Shown: piece by piece, positions 1-8,807 of the stretch
Layout of the letters: each line of letters opens with the position of its first letter
Position numbering within the stretch: position 1 is the stretch's first letter
From: JAHQVI01 sp050330195
Lineage (GTDB): Bacteria > Pseudomonadota > Alphaproteobacteria > Rhizobiales > Rhodomicrobiaceae
Assembly (NCBI GenBank): GCA_050330195.1
Contig: JBHJOB010000104.1
Location: forward strand, 1 to 44,248
DNA: 44,248 bases
Reading direction: 5' to 3'
Program-made: the position numbers and the translations under genes
The notes under the pieces: generated by a model
Told to the model about the DNA's origin: nothing
Database searches by the model: none
The model's input: only the letters and a program-made list of their open reading frames with translations

Positions 1-483
1 CAGCGGCTGCAAAATCCTTTCTGCAGCGTTGAAACCTATGCCCGCGTGGATCTTCCGAGCCAAGGGCTGGCTCTTCTTGAGAACGACGGGCGCACCGTGA
101 TTTATCTCGACAGGAACCAGGCGTCGGGCGACCCGGCTTATCGCGATTTCCTGATGGCGCATGAATGCTGCCACCATACGCGCGGACATCTTCGCCGCCT
201 GAAGCAGAAGGGCGAGGAGCGTGCGCTGCTCGCCATGTCTTTCGTCAACCGCAGCCTCGAACTCGATGCCGATTGCTGCGCCGCCGTTGCGCTGGCCAGC
301 GCCGGGAAGCAGGCGGCTATTCGTGAAGCCGCGCGCCGAATGCGGACCTATGGAGCAAGGCCGACGGGCGCGGGCGGCTATCCGGCGGGCTTTCTTCGCG
401 CCGATCTGATCGAGCGATGCGCCGCCGGCACGCAAACGCCGGCCCCGCCGGGTCAGATGACACCGGACGGGACAGCGAAATAA
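1..483 (+). CDS. Putative zinc metallopeptidase, 5' end cut by window edge
   Basis: The reading frame is open to the first base, so the true start lies outside the window. A GTG at 46 is available, but the residues before it look like coding sequence. The protein has an HExxH zinc motif (H-E-C-C-H, about 55 residues from the edge) and, some 35 residues later, an E-L-D-A-D segment. That arrangement is typical of gluzincin peptidases of the ImmA/IrrE or M48 kind, where the later acidic residue is the third zinc ligand. No membrane segment is visible in the part present. The C-terminal 25 residues are rich in Pro, Gly and Thr and look disordered. It ends 22 bases from the convergent frmA gene. 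The exact family and substrate are not recognisable, and the missing N-terminus could hold a signal peptide or DNA-binding domain. Confidence 0.6.
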   Translation, partial: QRLQNPFCSVETYARVDLPSQGLALLENDGRTVIYLDRNQASGDPAYRDFLMAHECCHHTRGHLRRLKQKGEERALLAMSFVNRSLELDADCCAAVALASAGKQAAIREAARRMRTYGARPTGAGGYPAGFLRADLIERCAAGTQTPAPPGQMTPDGTAK

Positions 484-504
484 CGCGTAAAGCCAGGCGC
501 TCCG

Positions 505-1614
<1,110 letters not shown>

Positions 1615-1780
1615 CGCAATCCTCCTTCGATTTTCTCGTATTGGCTGGCGGTTCCCAGTTTGCTTGACCGCCGGCCGGCTGCAACTAATAATTACCCCTG
1701 AATTTGTTACCTATTGGCAATGGCGCTTTGACCTCCCGCTTGAAGGCGCTTCCGGGTAGGCTTGAGGCCATGCTTCCAGC

Positions 1781-1810
1781 ACACGCGCCTGACGCATATC
1801 AGGCGCGTGT
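1781..1810. promoter_or_regulatory. Perfect 12-bp inverted repeat with 6-base loop
   Basis: ACACGCGCCTGA (1781-1792) and TCAGGCGCGTGT (1799-1810) are exact reverse complements around CGCATA. The repeat lies between the divergent starts of frmA (1614) and the small exported protein (1848), about 37 bases before the latter. No T-run follows, so it is more likely an operator or a leader hairpin than an intrinsic terminator. Binding partner unknown. Confidence 0.6.
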
Positions 1811-1847
1811 TAGCAAACAGCTTTCAAGGCGAGTGGAGTCCTCCCCC

Positions 1848-2240
1848 GTGTTCACGACGATTTCCGCGTTCAAATTCACCCCACCGCGCTTTCGCACGCT
1901 TGCATTCGGCGTCGGCATTGCGGCGGCCTTCATCATCCTCGTAACACCATCCCGCGCTCAACAGCAGGGAGATTTCCCGACGGTCGCTATTGCGGACTAT
2001 ATTTTCGGATGCATGGCCAGCAACGGTCAGACCCGGGAAGCGCTGGAGAAATGTTCCTGCAGCATCGACGTCGTCGCCTCGATCCTGACCTATGACGATT
2101 ATGTAGAGGCCGAAACCGTTGCGCGGATGCGGCTTCTTTCAGGCGAAAAGGGCACGCTGTTCCGTACCCCCGCCAAAGTCAAAGAGGCTGTTGCGACGCT
2201 CAAGCGTGCCCAGGCCGAAGCCGAGATCCGGTGTTTCTGA
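1848..2240 (+). CDS. Small exported protein of unknown function, xox cluster
   Basis: I chose the GTG at 1848 because a purine-rich ribosome site (GAGTGGAG) lies about 10 bases upstream. A longer in-frame start at 1704 would place the perfect inverted repeat inside the gene. The product is about 130 residues. An N-terminal hydrophobic segment (F-G-V-G-I-A-A-A-F-I-I-L-V) ends at a likely signal-peptidase site after S-R-A. The mature part has three cysteines near F-G-C-M-A and C-S-C-S plus a C-terminal R-C-F, suggesting a small disulfide-stabilised periplasmic protein. It lies between frmA and the SoxYZ-like carrier gene on the other strand, so it probably belongs to the methanol oxidation island. 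I do not recognise a named family. Confidence 0.65.
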   Translation: MFTTISAFKFTPPRFRTLAFGVGIAAAFIILVTPSRAQQQGDFPTVAIADYIFGCMASNGQTREALEKCSCSIDVVASILTYDDYVEAETVARMRLLSGEKGTLFRTPAKVKEAVATLKRAQAEAEIRCF

Positions 2241-2274
2241 CGATTGGAAAAATCGAGCGGCTTCGCCAGGATAG

Positions 2275-3111
2275 TCAGCTGTCGCCCGGTTCTTTCGTCA
2301 GATCCCAGCTTTTCTCGAAGACATTGCCTTCGGTGTCCTCAGCGTGCGCGGCGAGCACGTTCGGCTTTCCGGCAAGTGACGTGAATCGCAGGCTCGGATT
2401 CTCGCTGAGCGAAATCGCACCCTCGACGCTCACCAGCGGTTTGTCATCCGCGCTGATCCGGATCGTGTTGACGAAATGCGCCGGGCGATAGTGACCTGTA
2501 AGCTGGTCCATTTGCAGCCCGGAATAGTTGGGATGCCTGATAAGCAGCTGAAATGTATTACCTTTGTCCACAGACGGAATCTGTCGCAAGCGCATCTTGC
2601 CCATGGAGGCGAGCGCGTCTTCAGGGTTTCTGGATGCAGGCGCGGCGCAGCCCCCCGTCGCCTTGACGTAGCGTTTCACCATGTGAAGCGATCCGTCGGC
2701 CAACTCGGCAATCGCCCTGACGAAACTGTAGGCGTTGACCCTGAGACGCGTTTCCATTGCGCTGATCCCGCCGTCCTCCGCGAGCGTGAATGTCGCGGCG
2801 ATCGGTGCGGGATTTTCATCGACGATCAAAGTGAGCGTCTTGATCCGGTTGCCGTTGTCCTGTTGACGGAGGATGCTGACCGAAACGGGAACGAGCGCCG
2901 GGTCGTCCGCGCGATACGGGGCATCCAGAGCGAGCAGGGCTGTGCCATCCTGAATGGCCTTTCCCTCGAAATAGGATGTGTGCAGCTCTTTCCAGCTTTT
3001 TTCGCTCTGGTCAGCCTGCGCCCCGGTTGCTGAATACAAGCCTGCTGCAATCAGCGTCAGGACAAGCCGGAATGCGCCCCGGCCTTTCGATAGTCTGGCA
3101 TTTCCCAACAT
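2275..3111 (-). CDS. Quinoprotein dehydrogenase-associated SoxYZ-like carrier protein
   Basis: The 278-residue product has a signal peptide (hydrophobic stretch near residues 14-27, cleavage around A-Q-A). It then reads as a SoxY-like domain and a SoxZ-like domain in one chain. At the junction is V-K-A-T-G-G-C-A-A, with Cys155, which resembles the G-G-C swinging-arm cysteine at the C-terminus of SoxY. In thiosulfate oxidation SoxYZ carries the substrate on that cysteine. Fused relatives are known near PQQ dehydrogenases, but their cargo is not established. The ATG at 3111 has an AGGAGG site and is preferred to an upstream start that would overlap the neighbouring gene by about 300 bases. It is the last gene of a leftward operon behind the pentapeptide and metallo-hydrolase genes. 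Confidence 0.85.
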   Translation of the reverse strand: MLGNARLSKGRGAFRLVLTLIAAGLYSATGAQADQSEKSWKELHTSYFEGKAIQDGTALLALDAPYRADDPALVPVSVSILRQQDNGNRIKTLTLIVDENPAPIAATFTLAEDGGISAMETRLRVNAYSFVRAIAELADGSLHMVKRYVKATGGCAAPASRNPEDALASMGKMRLRQIPSVDKGNTFQLLIRHPNYSGLQMDQLTGHYRPAHFVNTIRISADDKPLVSVEGAISLSENPSLRFTSLAGKPNVLAAHAEDTEGNVFEKSWDLTKEPGDS

Positions 3112-3163
3112 TTGGGCCTCCTGACGGGTTTCCCGGCGCGCGGCTCTGCGGCCGGAGACAATG

Positions 3164-4183
3164 CTATTCCCATTCCAGTTCGGCGTATCCAGCCGACGCA
3201 TTCCGGCGGTTGTAGCTGTCGAACAGCCGCCATTTGTCCCGTTCGCCTTTAGCAGCCTGATCGGCGGCTTCCCCGATGCTGTCGCCCGCACCGATGGCCC
3301 GGCGAATATCGGCGGCGAGACGCTCAAGGTAACGGCGCTGATTTTCGCCCGCCTCCGGCCATTCCGCAGTAATAGGCCCGTGGCCGGGTACGATCCTTGT
3401 CGCTTCATGCTGCATGAGTTCCGACGTGACGGCAAGCCACCCCGAAATGCTGCCGTCCAGAACCGGGACATGATTGAGAAAGACGAGATCTCCGGTCCAA
3501 AGCGCGCTGCTTTGCCGGTCGAACACCGTCAGGTCGTTATTCGTGTGGGCGGCGGGATAGGCCACGATGACAAGTTCGCGTCCGCCGAGATCAATGGTCA
3601 GACGGTCCGCCACAAGCGTGTCCGGCAGGATCAGCCTTGTGCCCTTCATTGCGGCGGTGCCGATTTGCCGGTCATAGCTTTGCAGATAATGTTCGCCGCG
3701 TTCGCCAAGCGCCGCCGGCAGATTGCGGTGCCCGATGATCGTGGCGGGATCGTCCGCGAAGGCGGCATTTCCGAAAACATGATCGGGATGGCCGTGCGTG
3801 TTGATGACATGCCCGATGGGCAACGCGGTGCGTTGCCGGATGGCCTTGCGGAGCCTGAGCCCGTCGCAAAGACTGCCGCCCGTATCGATGACGGTGACGC
3901 TTTCTGCTCCGATGATAAAACCGATATTCGCCGTCGCGCCGCCATTGGCGGCTGAGGGAAGGGACACCTCTCCCTGACGCACGAAGGCGCCGGGCGATAT
4001 TTGCGTGACTTTGGCAGGGATTGTGCAATCGGGAGCGGGCGGCGCAGCATAGGCAGGTTCTGCAAGACCGGCGCCCGGGAGGAGCGGGGCGCCGGTCTGC
4101 AGCAAGGCCGCAAGCAATGCTGCCGCTCCTCGCTTACTGCTGCCAAGGCGTTTCAGAACGCCTTCTCGGCGTCGGAGTTTCAT
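3164..4183 (-). CDS. Quinoprotein relay system zinc metallohydrolase (SoxH-like, MBL fold)
   Basis: This is a 339-residue exported metallo-beta-lactamase-fold protein. The N-terminus is basic (K-L-R-R-R-E) followed by a hydrophobic Ala/Leu segment and a likely cleavage site near A-Y-A. The zinc motif is H130-x-H132-x-D134-H135 in N-T-H-G-H-P-D-H. Later ligand candidates are in A-A-H-T-N-N-D, W-T-G-D-L-V and P-G-H-G-P. SoxH-related hydrolases of this kind are found beside fused SoxYZ carriers in PQQ dehydrogenase clusters, so it may hydrolyse a carrier-bound thioester or similar adduct; that role is inference. Its ATG overlaps the stop of the upstream pentapeptide gene in an ATGA arrangement (4180-4183), which implies translational coupling. 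The carrier gene follows 52 bases downstream. Confidence 0.85.
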   Translation of the reverse strand: MKLRRREGVLKRLGSSKRGAAALLAALLQTGAPLLPGAGLAEPAYAAPPAPDCTIPAKVTQISPGAFVRQGEVSLPSAANGGATANIGFIIGAESVTVIDTGGSLCDGLRLRKAIRQRTALPIGHVINTHGHPDHVFGNAAFADDPATIIGHRNLPAALGERGEHYLQSYDRQIGTAAMKGTRLILPDTLVADRLTIDLGGRELVIVAYPAAHTNNDLTVFDRQSSALWTGDLVFLNHVPVLDGSISGWLAVTSELMQHEATRIVPGHGPITAEWPEAGENQRRYLERLAADIRRAIGAGDSIGEAADQAAKGERDKWRLFDSYNRRNASAGYAELEWE

Positions 4184-4989
4184 TTCCGAATTGCCGTTTT
4201 CAGATTGAGCGCGCCATCGAAACTCGTTGCCGTTTCGCCTGCAAGATTTCCCAAACGCGCGGAATCGAGATCGGTTCGCGTAAACGATGCGCCATCAATG
4301 CGGGCGTCCGTGAAATCAGCGCCGCCCGCTTCGGCTCCATCCAGATTGGCCCCCTCAAGCGTTGCGCCGCGCAGCGAAGCAAATTCGAGATCGGCCCGCG
4401 CCAGGTTGGCTTTCGTCAGGTCGGCCCCTTCCAGATTGGCCGACCGCAGCACGCCGCGCATGAGCCCCATGGACTGGTTGCGCATATCGGCGGAGAAATC
4501 GGCCTCGCGAAGCACCGCACCCTTGAGGCTGGCGCGGGTCAGATCGGCGGCGAGACGGGCGCCGCTCATGTCGGCTCGGTCGAGGTTCGCCATGCCGAGT
4601 TGCGTCTGAAACATGGACGCGCCGCGCAAATTCGCGTCAGCAAGATTGGCGGAAAGCATCCATGCCTGATCCAGCACGGCGTTTTCGAGATCTGCGCCTG
4701 CAAGATTCGCCTTGTTGAGCCGGGCGGAACGGAAGATCGCGCTGGCGAGATCCAGCCCGGACAGGTCCAGCCCGTTCAGGCTCCTGCCAGTGAGGTCAAG
4801 CGGCTTTCCCGCGCCCGCATTCTTCAGCAGCGCAACCACATCCTCGCGGCTCATTTCTGCCTCGGTGAATGTGGGGGAAGTGAGATCGAGATTGCGCATC
4901 ATGTCCTGCGCCATGACGGCAGGGGCGGTAATGAAACAGGCCCACAGCGAAAGGCAGGTCAGGCTGAAGCACTGCCGGGAAAATGCCAT
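4180..4989 (-). CDS. Exported pentapeptide-repeat protein
   Basis: The product is about 269 residues: a signal peptide (S-L-W-A-C-F-I-T-A-P-A-V-M-A) and then many tandem A-(D/N)-L-x-x pentapeptides, for example L-N-K-A-N-L-A-G-A-D-L, which form a right-handed quadrilateral beta helix. I chose the ATG at 4989 because an AAGGA site lies about 8 bases upstream. The ATG at 4998 is too close to that site, and a longer frame reaches 5136. It is the first gene of the leftward operon with the metallo-hydrolase and SoxYZ-like carrier, divergent from xoxF. Pentapeptide proteins usually act as scaffolds or protein mimics. A periplasmic scaffold for the relay partners is plausible but unproven. Confidence 0.8.
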   Translation of the reverse strand: MAFSRQCFSLTCLSLWACFITAPAVMAQDMMRNLDLTSPTFTEAEMSREDVVALLKNAGAGKPLDLTGRSLNGLDLSGLDLASAIFRSARLNKANLAGADLENAVLDQAWMLSANLADANLRGASMFQTQLGMANLDRADMSGARLAADLTRASLKGAVLREADFSADMRNQSMGLMRGVLRSANLEGADLTKANLARADLEFASLRGATLEGANLDGAEAGGADFTDARIDGASFTRTDLDSARLGNLAGETATSFDGALNLKTAIRK

Positions 4990-5541
4990 ATGGAGCATAT
5001 CCTTGGCGGAAAGCGAATGATGGGGCTTGTCACTTCGCTGGCTGCGTTTCCTCGAACGATGGCCCGCTGATCCGGCCATTTCTTGCAACGAATTTGCCAA
5101 TAGGTCTCCGCGAAATTCGGATGCTGCCCTGATCAAAATATTATGGTGGCCGATATTGGAATTTGAAATGGCGCAATAAATTCAGCCTGGGAAAAGGACT
5201 ATTTCCTTTTTTTCTTCAGTATTTATGCCGATTAGGAAATGATCCTTTGATGGCTTCCGAGCGCCGCAAGCACGGAAATTCAGTCTGCTTCGCCTTGTCA
5301 CTATCATCATGCGCCCGTACAATGTTTCTATAAAAATGAATATTATGAAAAAAAGCACATCAGGTGAGGAAGATACGCACATGAGCAATACTGCGCCCGG
5401 CTAGCGAATAAAAGCTCGCAGTATCCATAATTTGACAAGAAATATTACCGGCTCAAGCCGTCTCTCTTGAGGCAGCTTTAGCGGACCGGGTCTCTATATT
5501 CAAGTCAAACTCAAGCATCACAAAACAGGAGGAAGTTCAGG
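4990..5541. promoter_or_regulatory. Divergent intergenic region upstream of xoxF
   Basis: About 550 bases separate the leftward pentapeptide operon from xoxF, and they are clearly more AT-rich than the genes around them. I see no convincing coding sequence; open frames here are short and lack family features. A short stem (AAAAGGA 5192-5198, TCCTTTT 5204-5210) runs into further Ts and could terminate rightward transcription. TTGACA at 5432-5437 is a good -35 match, but no clear -10 follows at 17 bases. Promoters for both operons must lie here. Confidence 0.6.
5452..5515 (+). promoter_or_regulatory. Repeated CTCAAG half-sites before xoxF
   Basis: CTCAAG (5452-5457) and CTTGAG (5466-5471) form an inverted repeat with an 8-base spacer. 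A further CTCAAG is at 5510-5515, preceded by TTCAAG at 5499-5504. The last copy lies just before the AGGAGG ribosome site (5528-5533) of xoxF. Clustering of one hexamer in both orientations suggests binding sites for a regulator of xoxF; which regulator is unknown. Confidence 0.35.
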
Positions 5542-7344
5542 ATGGCCTGGTTTCGAATATTCGCTCCAGCCGCGCTGATCGCTGCGTTACTCGCAGCGCC
5601 GGCAACGGCCAATGAGGAGCTGCTGAAGCTGGAGAAAGATCCCAATCAGTGGGTTTCGCCCACCGGCAATTACGCCAATTGGCGTTACAGCGAACTCGAT
5701 CAGATCAACAAGGACAATGTGGGCGATCTCCAGGTCGCATGGACGATGTCGACCGGCGTGCTTCGCGGACATGAAGGCAACCCGCTTGTCGTTGACGGCG
5801 TCATGTACGTTCATACGCCGTTCCCGAACAAGGTGATGGCGCTCGATCTCGCCAATGAAGGCGCGATCATCTGGGAATATGAGCCGAAGCAGAATCCGGA
5901 CGTCATTCCGGTGATGTGCTGCGACACGGTCAATCGCGGTCCTGCCTATGCCGATGGAACGATCTTCCTGCATCAGGCCGATACAACGCTTGTGGCGCTC
6001 GACGCCAAGACAGGCGAGGTCAAGTGGAAAGTCGTGAACGGCGACCCCACCAAGGGCGAAACCGGCACCTCGGCGCCTATGGTCGTCAAGGACAAGGTCA
6101 TCGTCGGCATTTCGGGCGGTGAATTCGGCGTGCAGTGCCATGTCACGGCCTATGACATCAACGATGGCTCGCAAGTCTGGCGCGCCTACTCGGTCGGCCC
6201 GGACGAACAGCTCCTGGTCGATCCGGAGAAGACCACCGAACTCGGCAAGCCGATCGGTGCGGATTCCAGCATCAAGACATGGGAAGGCGATCAGTGGAAA
6301 ATCGGCGGCGGCTGCACCTGGGGCTGGCTCGCTTACGATCCCGAGCTTGACCTGTTCTACTATGGCTCCGGCAACCCCTCGACCTGGAACCCGGCCCAGC
6401 GGCCTGGCGACAACAAGTGGTCCATGACGATCTTCGCCCGCAATCCGGACGACGGCATGGCCAAGTGGGTCTATCAGATGACGCCCCACGACGAATGGGA
6501 CTATGACGGCGTCAACGAGATGATCCTCGTCGACATGGAAGTGAAGGGCGAGCAGACGAAGGCTCTGGTGCATTTCGACCGCAATGGCCTCGCTTACACC
6601 ATGAACCGCGAGACCGGCGAGCTTCTGGTCGCAGAGAAATTCGATCCTGTCGTGAACTGGACGACCGGCGTCGACATGGACAAGGATTCGCCGACTTACG
6701 GGCGTCCCGCAGTCGTACCCCAATATTCGACGGCCCAGGCCGGCGAAGATGTCAACGTCAAGGGCATCTGCCCGGCGGCGCTTGGCACGAAGGACCAACA
6801 GCCGGCGGCCTATTCGCCCAAGACCGGCATCTTCTATGTGCCGACGAACCACGTCTGCATGGACTACGAACCGTTCCGCGTGTCCTACACTGCAGGTCAG
6901 CCCTATGTCGGCGCGACGCTGTCGATGTACCCGCCTGAAGGCGCCGAGCACATGGGCAACTTCATCGCATGGGACGCGGACAAGGGTGAAATCGTCTGGT
7001 CGATCCCCGAGCAGTTCTCGGTGTGGTCGGGCGCACTCGCAACGGCTGGCGATATCGTCTTCTACGGTACGCTGGAAGGCCACCTGAAGGCGGTCGACAA
7101 GGAGACGGGTAAGGAACTTTACAGGTTCAAGACCCCGTCCGGCATCATCGGCAACGTGATGACCTACACCCATGAGGGCAAGCAATATGTCGCGATCCTG
7201 TCCGGTGTGGGCGGCTGGGCCGGTATCGGTCTGGCGGCTGGTCTGACCGATCCGCAAGCCGGTCTTGGTGCAGTGGGCGGCTATGCCGGCCTCAAGAAAT
7301 ACACCTCGCTGGGTGGCGTCCTGACGGTATTCGCGCTGCCATAA
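5542..7344 (+). CDS. xoxF: Lanthanide-dependent methanol dehydrogenase XoxF
   Basis: This periplasmic PQQ enzyme oxidises methanol to formaldehyde (or further) and passes electrons to cytochrome XoxG. The 600-residue precursor begins with a signal peptide cleaved after A-T-A (residue 23). The eight-bladed propeller carries the adjacent-cysteine disulfide C126-C127 in V-M-C-C-D-T. The catalytic Asp320 is followed two residues later by Asp322 in D-E-W-D-Y-D-G-V-N. That second aspartate coordinates a lanthanide and is alanine in calcium-dependent MxaF, so the sequence shows the lanthanide type directly. Other metal-site residues are in G-G-E-F-G and G-S-G-N-P. No mxaI small-subunit gene is nearby. 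The ATG has an AGGAGG site 8 bases upstream. Confidence 0.97.
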   Translation: MAWFRIFAPAALIAALLAAPATANEELLKLEKDPNQWVSPTGNYANWRYSELDQINKDNVGDLQVAWTMSTGVLRGHEGNPLVVDGVMYVHTPFPNKVMALDLANEGAIIWEYEPKQNPDVIPVMCCDTVNRGPAYADGTIFLHQADTTLVALDAKTGEVKWKVVNGDPTKGETGTSAPMVVKDKVIVGISGGEFGVQCHVTAYDINDGSQVWRAYSVGPDEQLLVDPEKTTELGKPIGADSSIKTWEGDQWKIGGGCTWGWLAYDPELDLFYYGSGNPSTWNPAQRPGDNKWSMTIFARNPDDGMAKWVYQMTPHDEWDYDGVNEMILVDMEVKGEQTKALVHFDRNGLAYTMNRETGELLVAEKFDPVVNWTTGVDMDKDSPTYGRPAVVPQYSTAQAGEDVNVKGICPAALGTKDQQPAAYSPKTGIFYVPTNHVCMDYEPFRVSYTAGQPYVGATLSMYPPEGAEHMGNFIAWDADKGEIVWSIPEQFSVWSGALATAGDIVFYGTLEGHLKAVDKETGKELYRFKTPSGIIGNVMTYTHEGKQYVAILSGVGGWAGIGLAAGLTDPQAGLGAVGGYAGLKKYTSLGGVLTVFALP

Positions 7345-7378
7345 GCGGGCACGATGATCTGATACGATCTCAGGACAT

Positions 7379-7414
7379 GGTCTGGCAGCCTCTGGCAAGG
7401 CTGCCAGACCTTTT
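7379..7414 (+). terminator. Strong hairpin plus T-run between xoxF and xoxG
   Basis: GGTCTGGCAGCC (7379-7390) and GGCTGCCAGACC (7399-7410) form a perfect 12-bp stem with an 8-base loop, followed at once by TTTT (7411-7414). This is a textbook intrinsic terminator. It lies 34 bases after xoxF and before xoxG, so it would reduce xoxG-xoxJ transcription relative to xoxF or stabilise the xoxF mRNA 3' end. Confidence 0.85.
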
Positions 7415-7464
7415 CACGGGCGCCGGCTATGCGGCCCCTGATACAAACACGCTGGAGAAAACTC

Positions 7465-7986
7465 TTGATCACCACGCGATCCCTGACCCAGCTTCTTGCG
7501 TTCACGGCTCTCGCTGTCTGGACGGCATGCGCTCCCGTTGCAGCCCAGACAGACGGTCCCGCCGTTCGAAGCGAAGATGGAAAATATTTCGATAAGGACG
7601 ACGACCCGACCTACAACATCAAGGAAGACGGCACGGTCGACTGGTACACCTATAGCGGTTTCCGCCGCTGCCACTCCGAGTGCCATGTCTGCCACGGTCC
7701 CGACGGCGAGGGCAGCACCTACGCGCCGGGACTGAGACAGTCCATGGAAACGATGGGCTATGGAAAGTTCATTGAAATCGTGGCGACCGGAATCAAGAAA
7801 GTCACCGCGTCAGAGACAAGCGTCATGCCCGCATTTGGCGACAACAAGAACGTCACTTGCTACATGGAGGACATTTACGTTTATCTGAAAGCGCGTGCCG
7901 ACGGCGCATTGCCCCGTGGCCGGCCGGGCAAGCGCGAGGACAAGCCGGAAGCCGCCAGGGAATATGAAAATTCATGTCTGCAATAG
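7465..7986 (+). CDS. xoxG: Cytochrome c XoxG, electron acceptor of XoxF
   Basis: This is a class I c-type cytochrome of about 173 residues with a signal peptide ending near V-A-A-Q. The heme motif is C73-H-V-C76-H77, and the likely sixth ligand is Met121 in V-M-P-A-F-G. The region after the signal peptide is unusually acidic (F-D-K-D-D-D-P). I favour the TTG at 7465, which has GGAGA six bases upstream; an in-frame ATG at 7429 has no ribosome site and would add a basic N-terminal extension. It follows xoxF after the hairpin and overlaps xoxJ by 13 bases, which implies coupled translation. Position and size fit the dedicated cytochrome that takes electrons from XoxF. Confidence 0.88.
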   Translation: MITTRSLTQLLAFTALAVWTACAPVAAQTDGPAVRSEDGKYFDKDDDPTYNIKEDGTVDWYTYSGFRRCHSECHVCHGPDGEGSTYAPGLRQSMETMGYGKFIEIVATGIKKVTASETSVMPAFGDNKNVTCYMEDIYVYLKARADGALPRGRPGKREDKPEAAREYENSCLQ

Positions 7987-8807
7987 GTAGAATTTTAAAG
8001 GTATGGACATTGGCCGGGGCTGCTCTTGCGGCCTCGCTTCTCCTTTCATTGCAGGGGCAAGTCGCCGTTGCGCAAACCTCCGATCTGGTCATTCGAAGCC
8101 AGCTTCGCGTATGCGCCGATCCGGCCAACATGCCGTTCTCCAATCAGAAGCAGGAGGGCTTCGAGAACCGCGTCGCCGAAGTGATCGGGAAGGCGCTCGA
8201 TATTCCCGTCACCTATTACTGGTTTCCGCAAGCAACGGGTTTCATCCGCAATACGCTGCGTCTGAACAAATGCGATATCGTCGTGGGATATGCGCAGGGA
8301 CATGAACTCGTTCAGAACACCAACCATTATTACAGCTCCGCATATGTGCTGATCACTCGCGGCGACGGCGCGCTCAGCGAAGTCGAAAGCCTCGACGATC
8401 CGCGTCTGAAGGGCAAGAGAATCGGCGTTGTCGCCGGGACGCCTCCGGCGACAAATCTGGCCGTCAATGGCCTGCTTGCAAGCGTTCGCCCCTTCCAGCT
8501 CAATGTTGACAGGCGTTTCTACTCGCCGGCCGAGGACATGGTCAGGCAAATCGCGAATGACGAGCTTGATGCCGCGCTTCTGTGGGGGCCGATCGGTGCG
8601 TACTACGCCAAGCAGCATCCGGTAGCTTTCAAGGTTACGCCGCTGGTAAAGGAGAAACGCGGCCCACGGATGGTCTATCGGATCACGATGGGCGTGCGGC
8701 CGACCGAACAGGACTGGAAGCGTCAGATCAATCGCATCATCCGGGAAAAGCAGGACGAGATCGACGCGATCCTGCAGGAATTTGGCGTGCCGCGCGTCGA
8801 TGGCTAA
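7974..8807 (+). CDS. xoxJ: XoxJ, periplasmic solute-binding-like protein for XoxF
   Basis: The 277-residue product has a signal peptide ending near V-A-V-A-Q and the fold signature of family 3 solute-binding proteins (L-R-V-C-A-D-P-A-N-M-P-F-S near the mature N-terminus, then L-K-G-K-R-I-G-V-V). The C-A-D-P-x-N-x-P-x-S pattern is typical of the MoxJ/XoxJ group tied to quinoprotein dehydrogenases. These proteins are thought to bind and help activate apo-dehydrogenase rather than serve a transporter, and no cognate permease adjoins it. It overlaps xoxG by 13 bases and the next gene by 8 bases, so the three are translated together. Confidence 0.92.
   Translation: MSAIGRILKVWTLAGAALAASLLLSLQGQVAVAQTSDLVIRSQLRVCADPANMPFSNQKQEGFENRVAEVIGKALDIPVTYYWFPQATGFIRNTLRLNKCDIVVGYAQGHELVQNTNHYYSSAYVLITRGDGALSEVESLDDPRLKGKRIGVVAGTPPATNLAVNGLLASVRPFQLNVDRRFYSPAEDMVRQIANDELDAALLWGPIGAYYAKQHPVAFKVTPLVKEKRGPRMVYRITMGVRPTEQDWKRQINRIIREKQDEIDAILQEFGVPRVDG

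Noticed and set aside
3112..3471. 120-codon extension of the SoxYZ-like carrier
   Set aside because: It overlaps the metallo-hydrolase gene by about 300 bases, while an AGGAGG site precedes the ATG at 3111.
5182..5388. 68-codon minus-strand frame between the pentapeptide gene and xoxF
   Set aside because: No ribosome site, no recognisable domain and an AT-rich promoter setting; not supported as a gene.
5336..5404. 22-codon frame in the xoxF leader starting M-N-I-M-K-K, considered as pqqA or a leader peptide
   Set aside because: It lacks the E-x-x-x-Y core of PqqA, and no good ribosome site precedes its first start. Its length and composition fit chance in an AT-rich gap.
5587..7398. 603-codon open frame on the minus strand opposite xoxF
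   Set aside because: It is the antisense shadow of a strongly supported gene in high-GC DNA and shows no family features or ribosome site.
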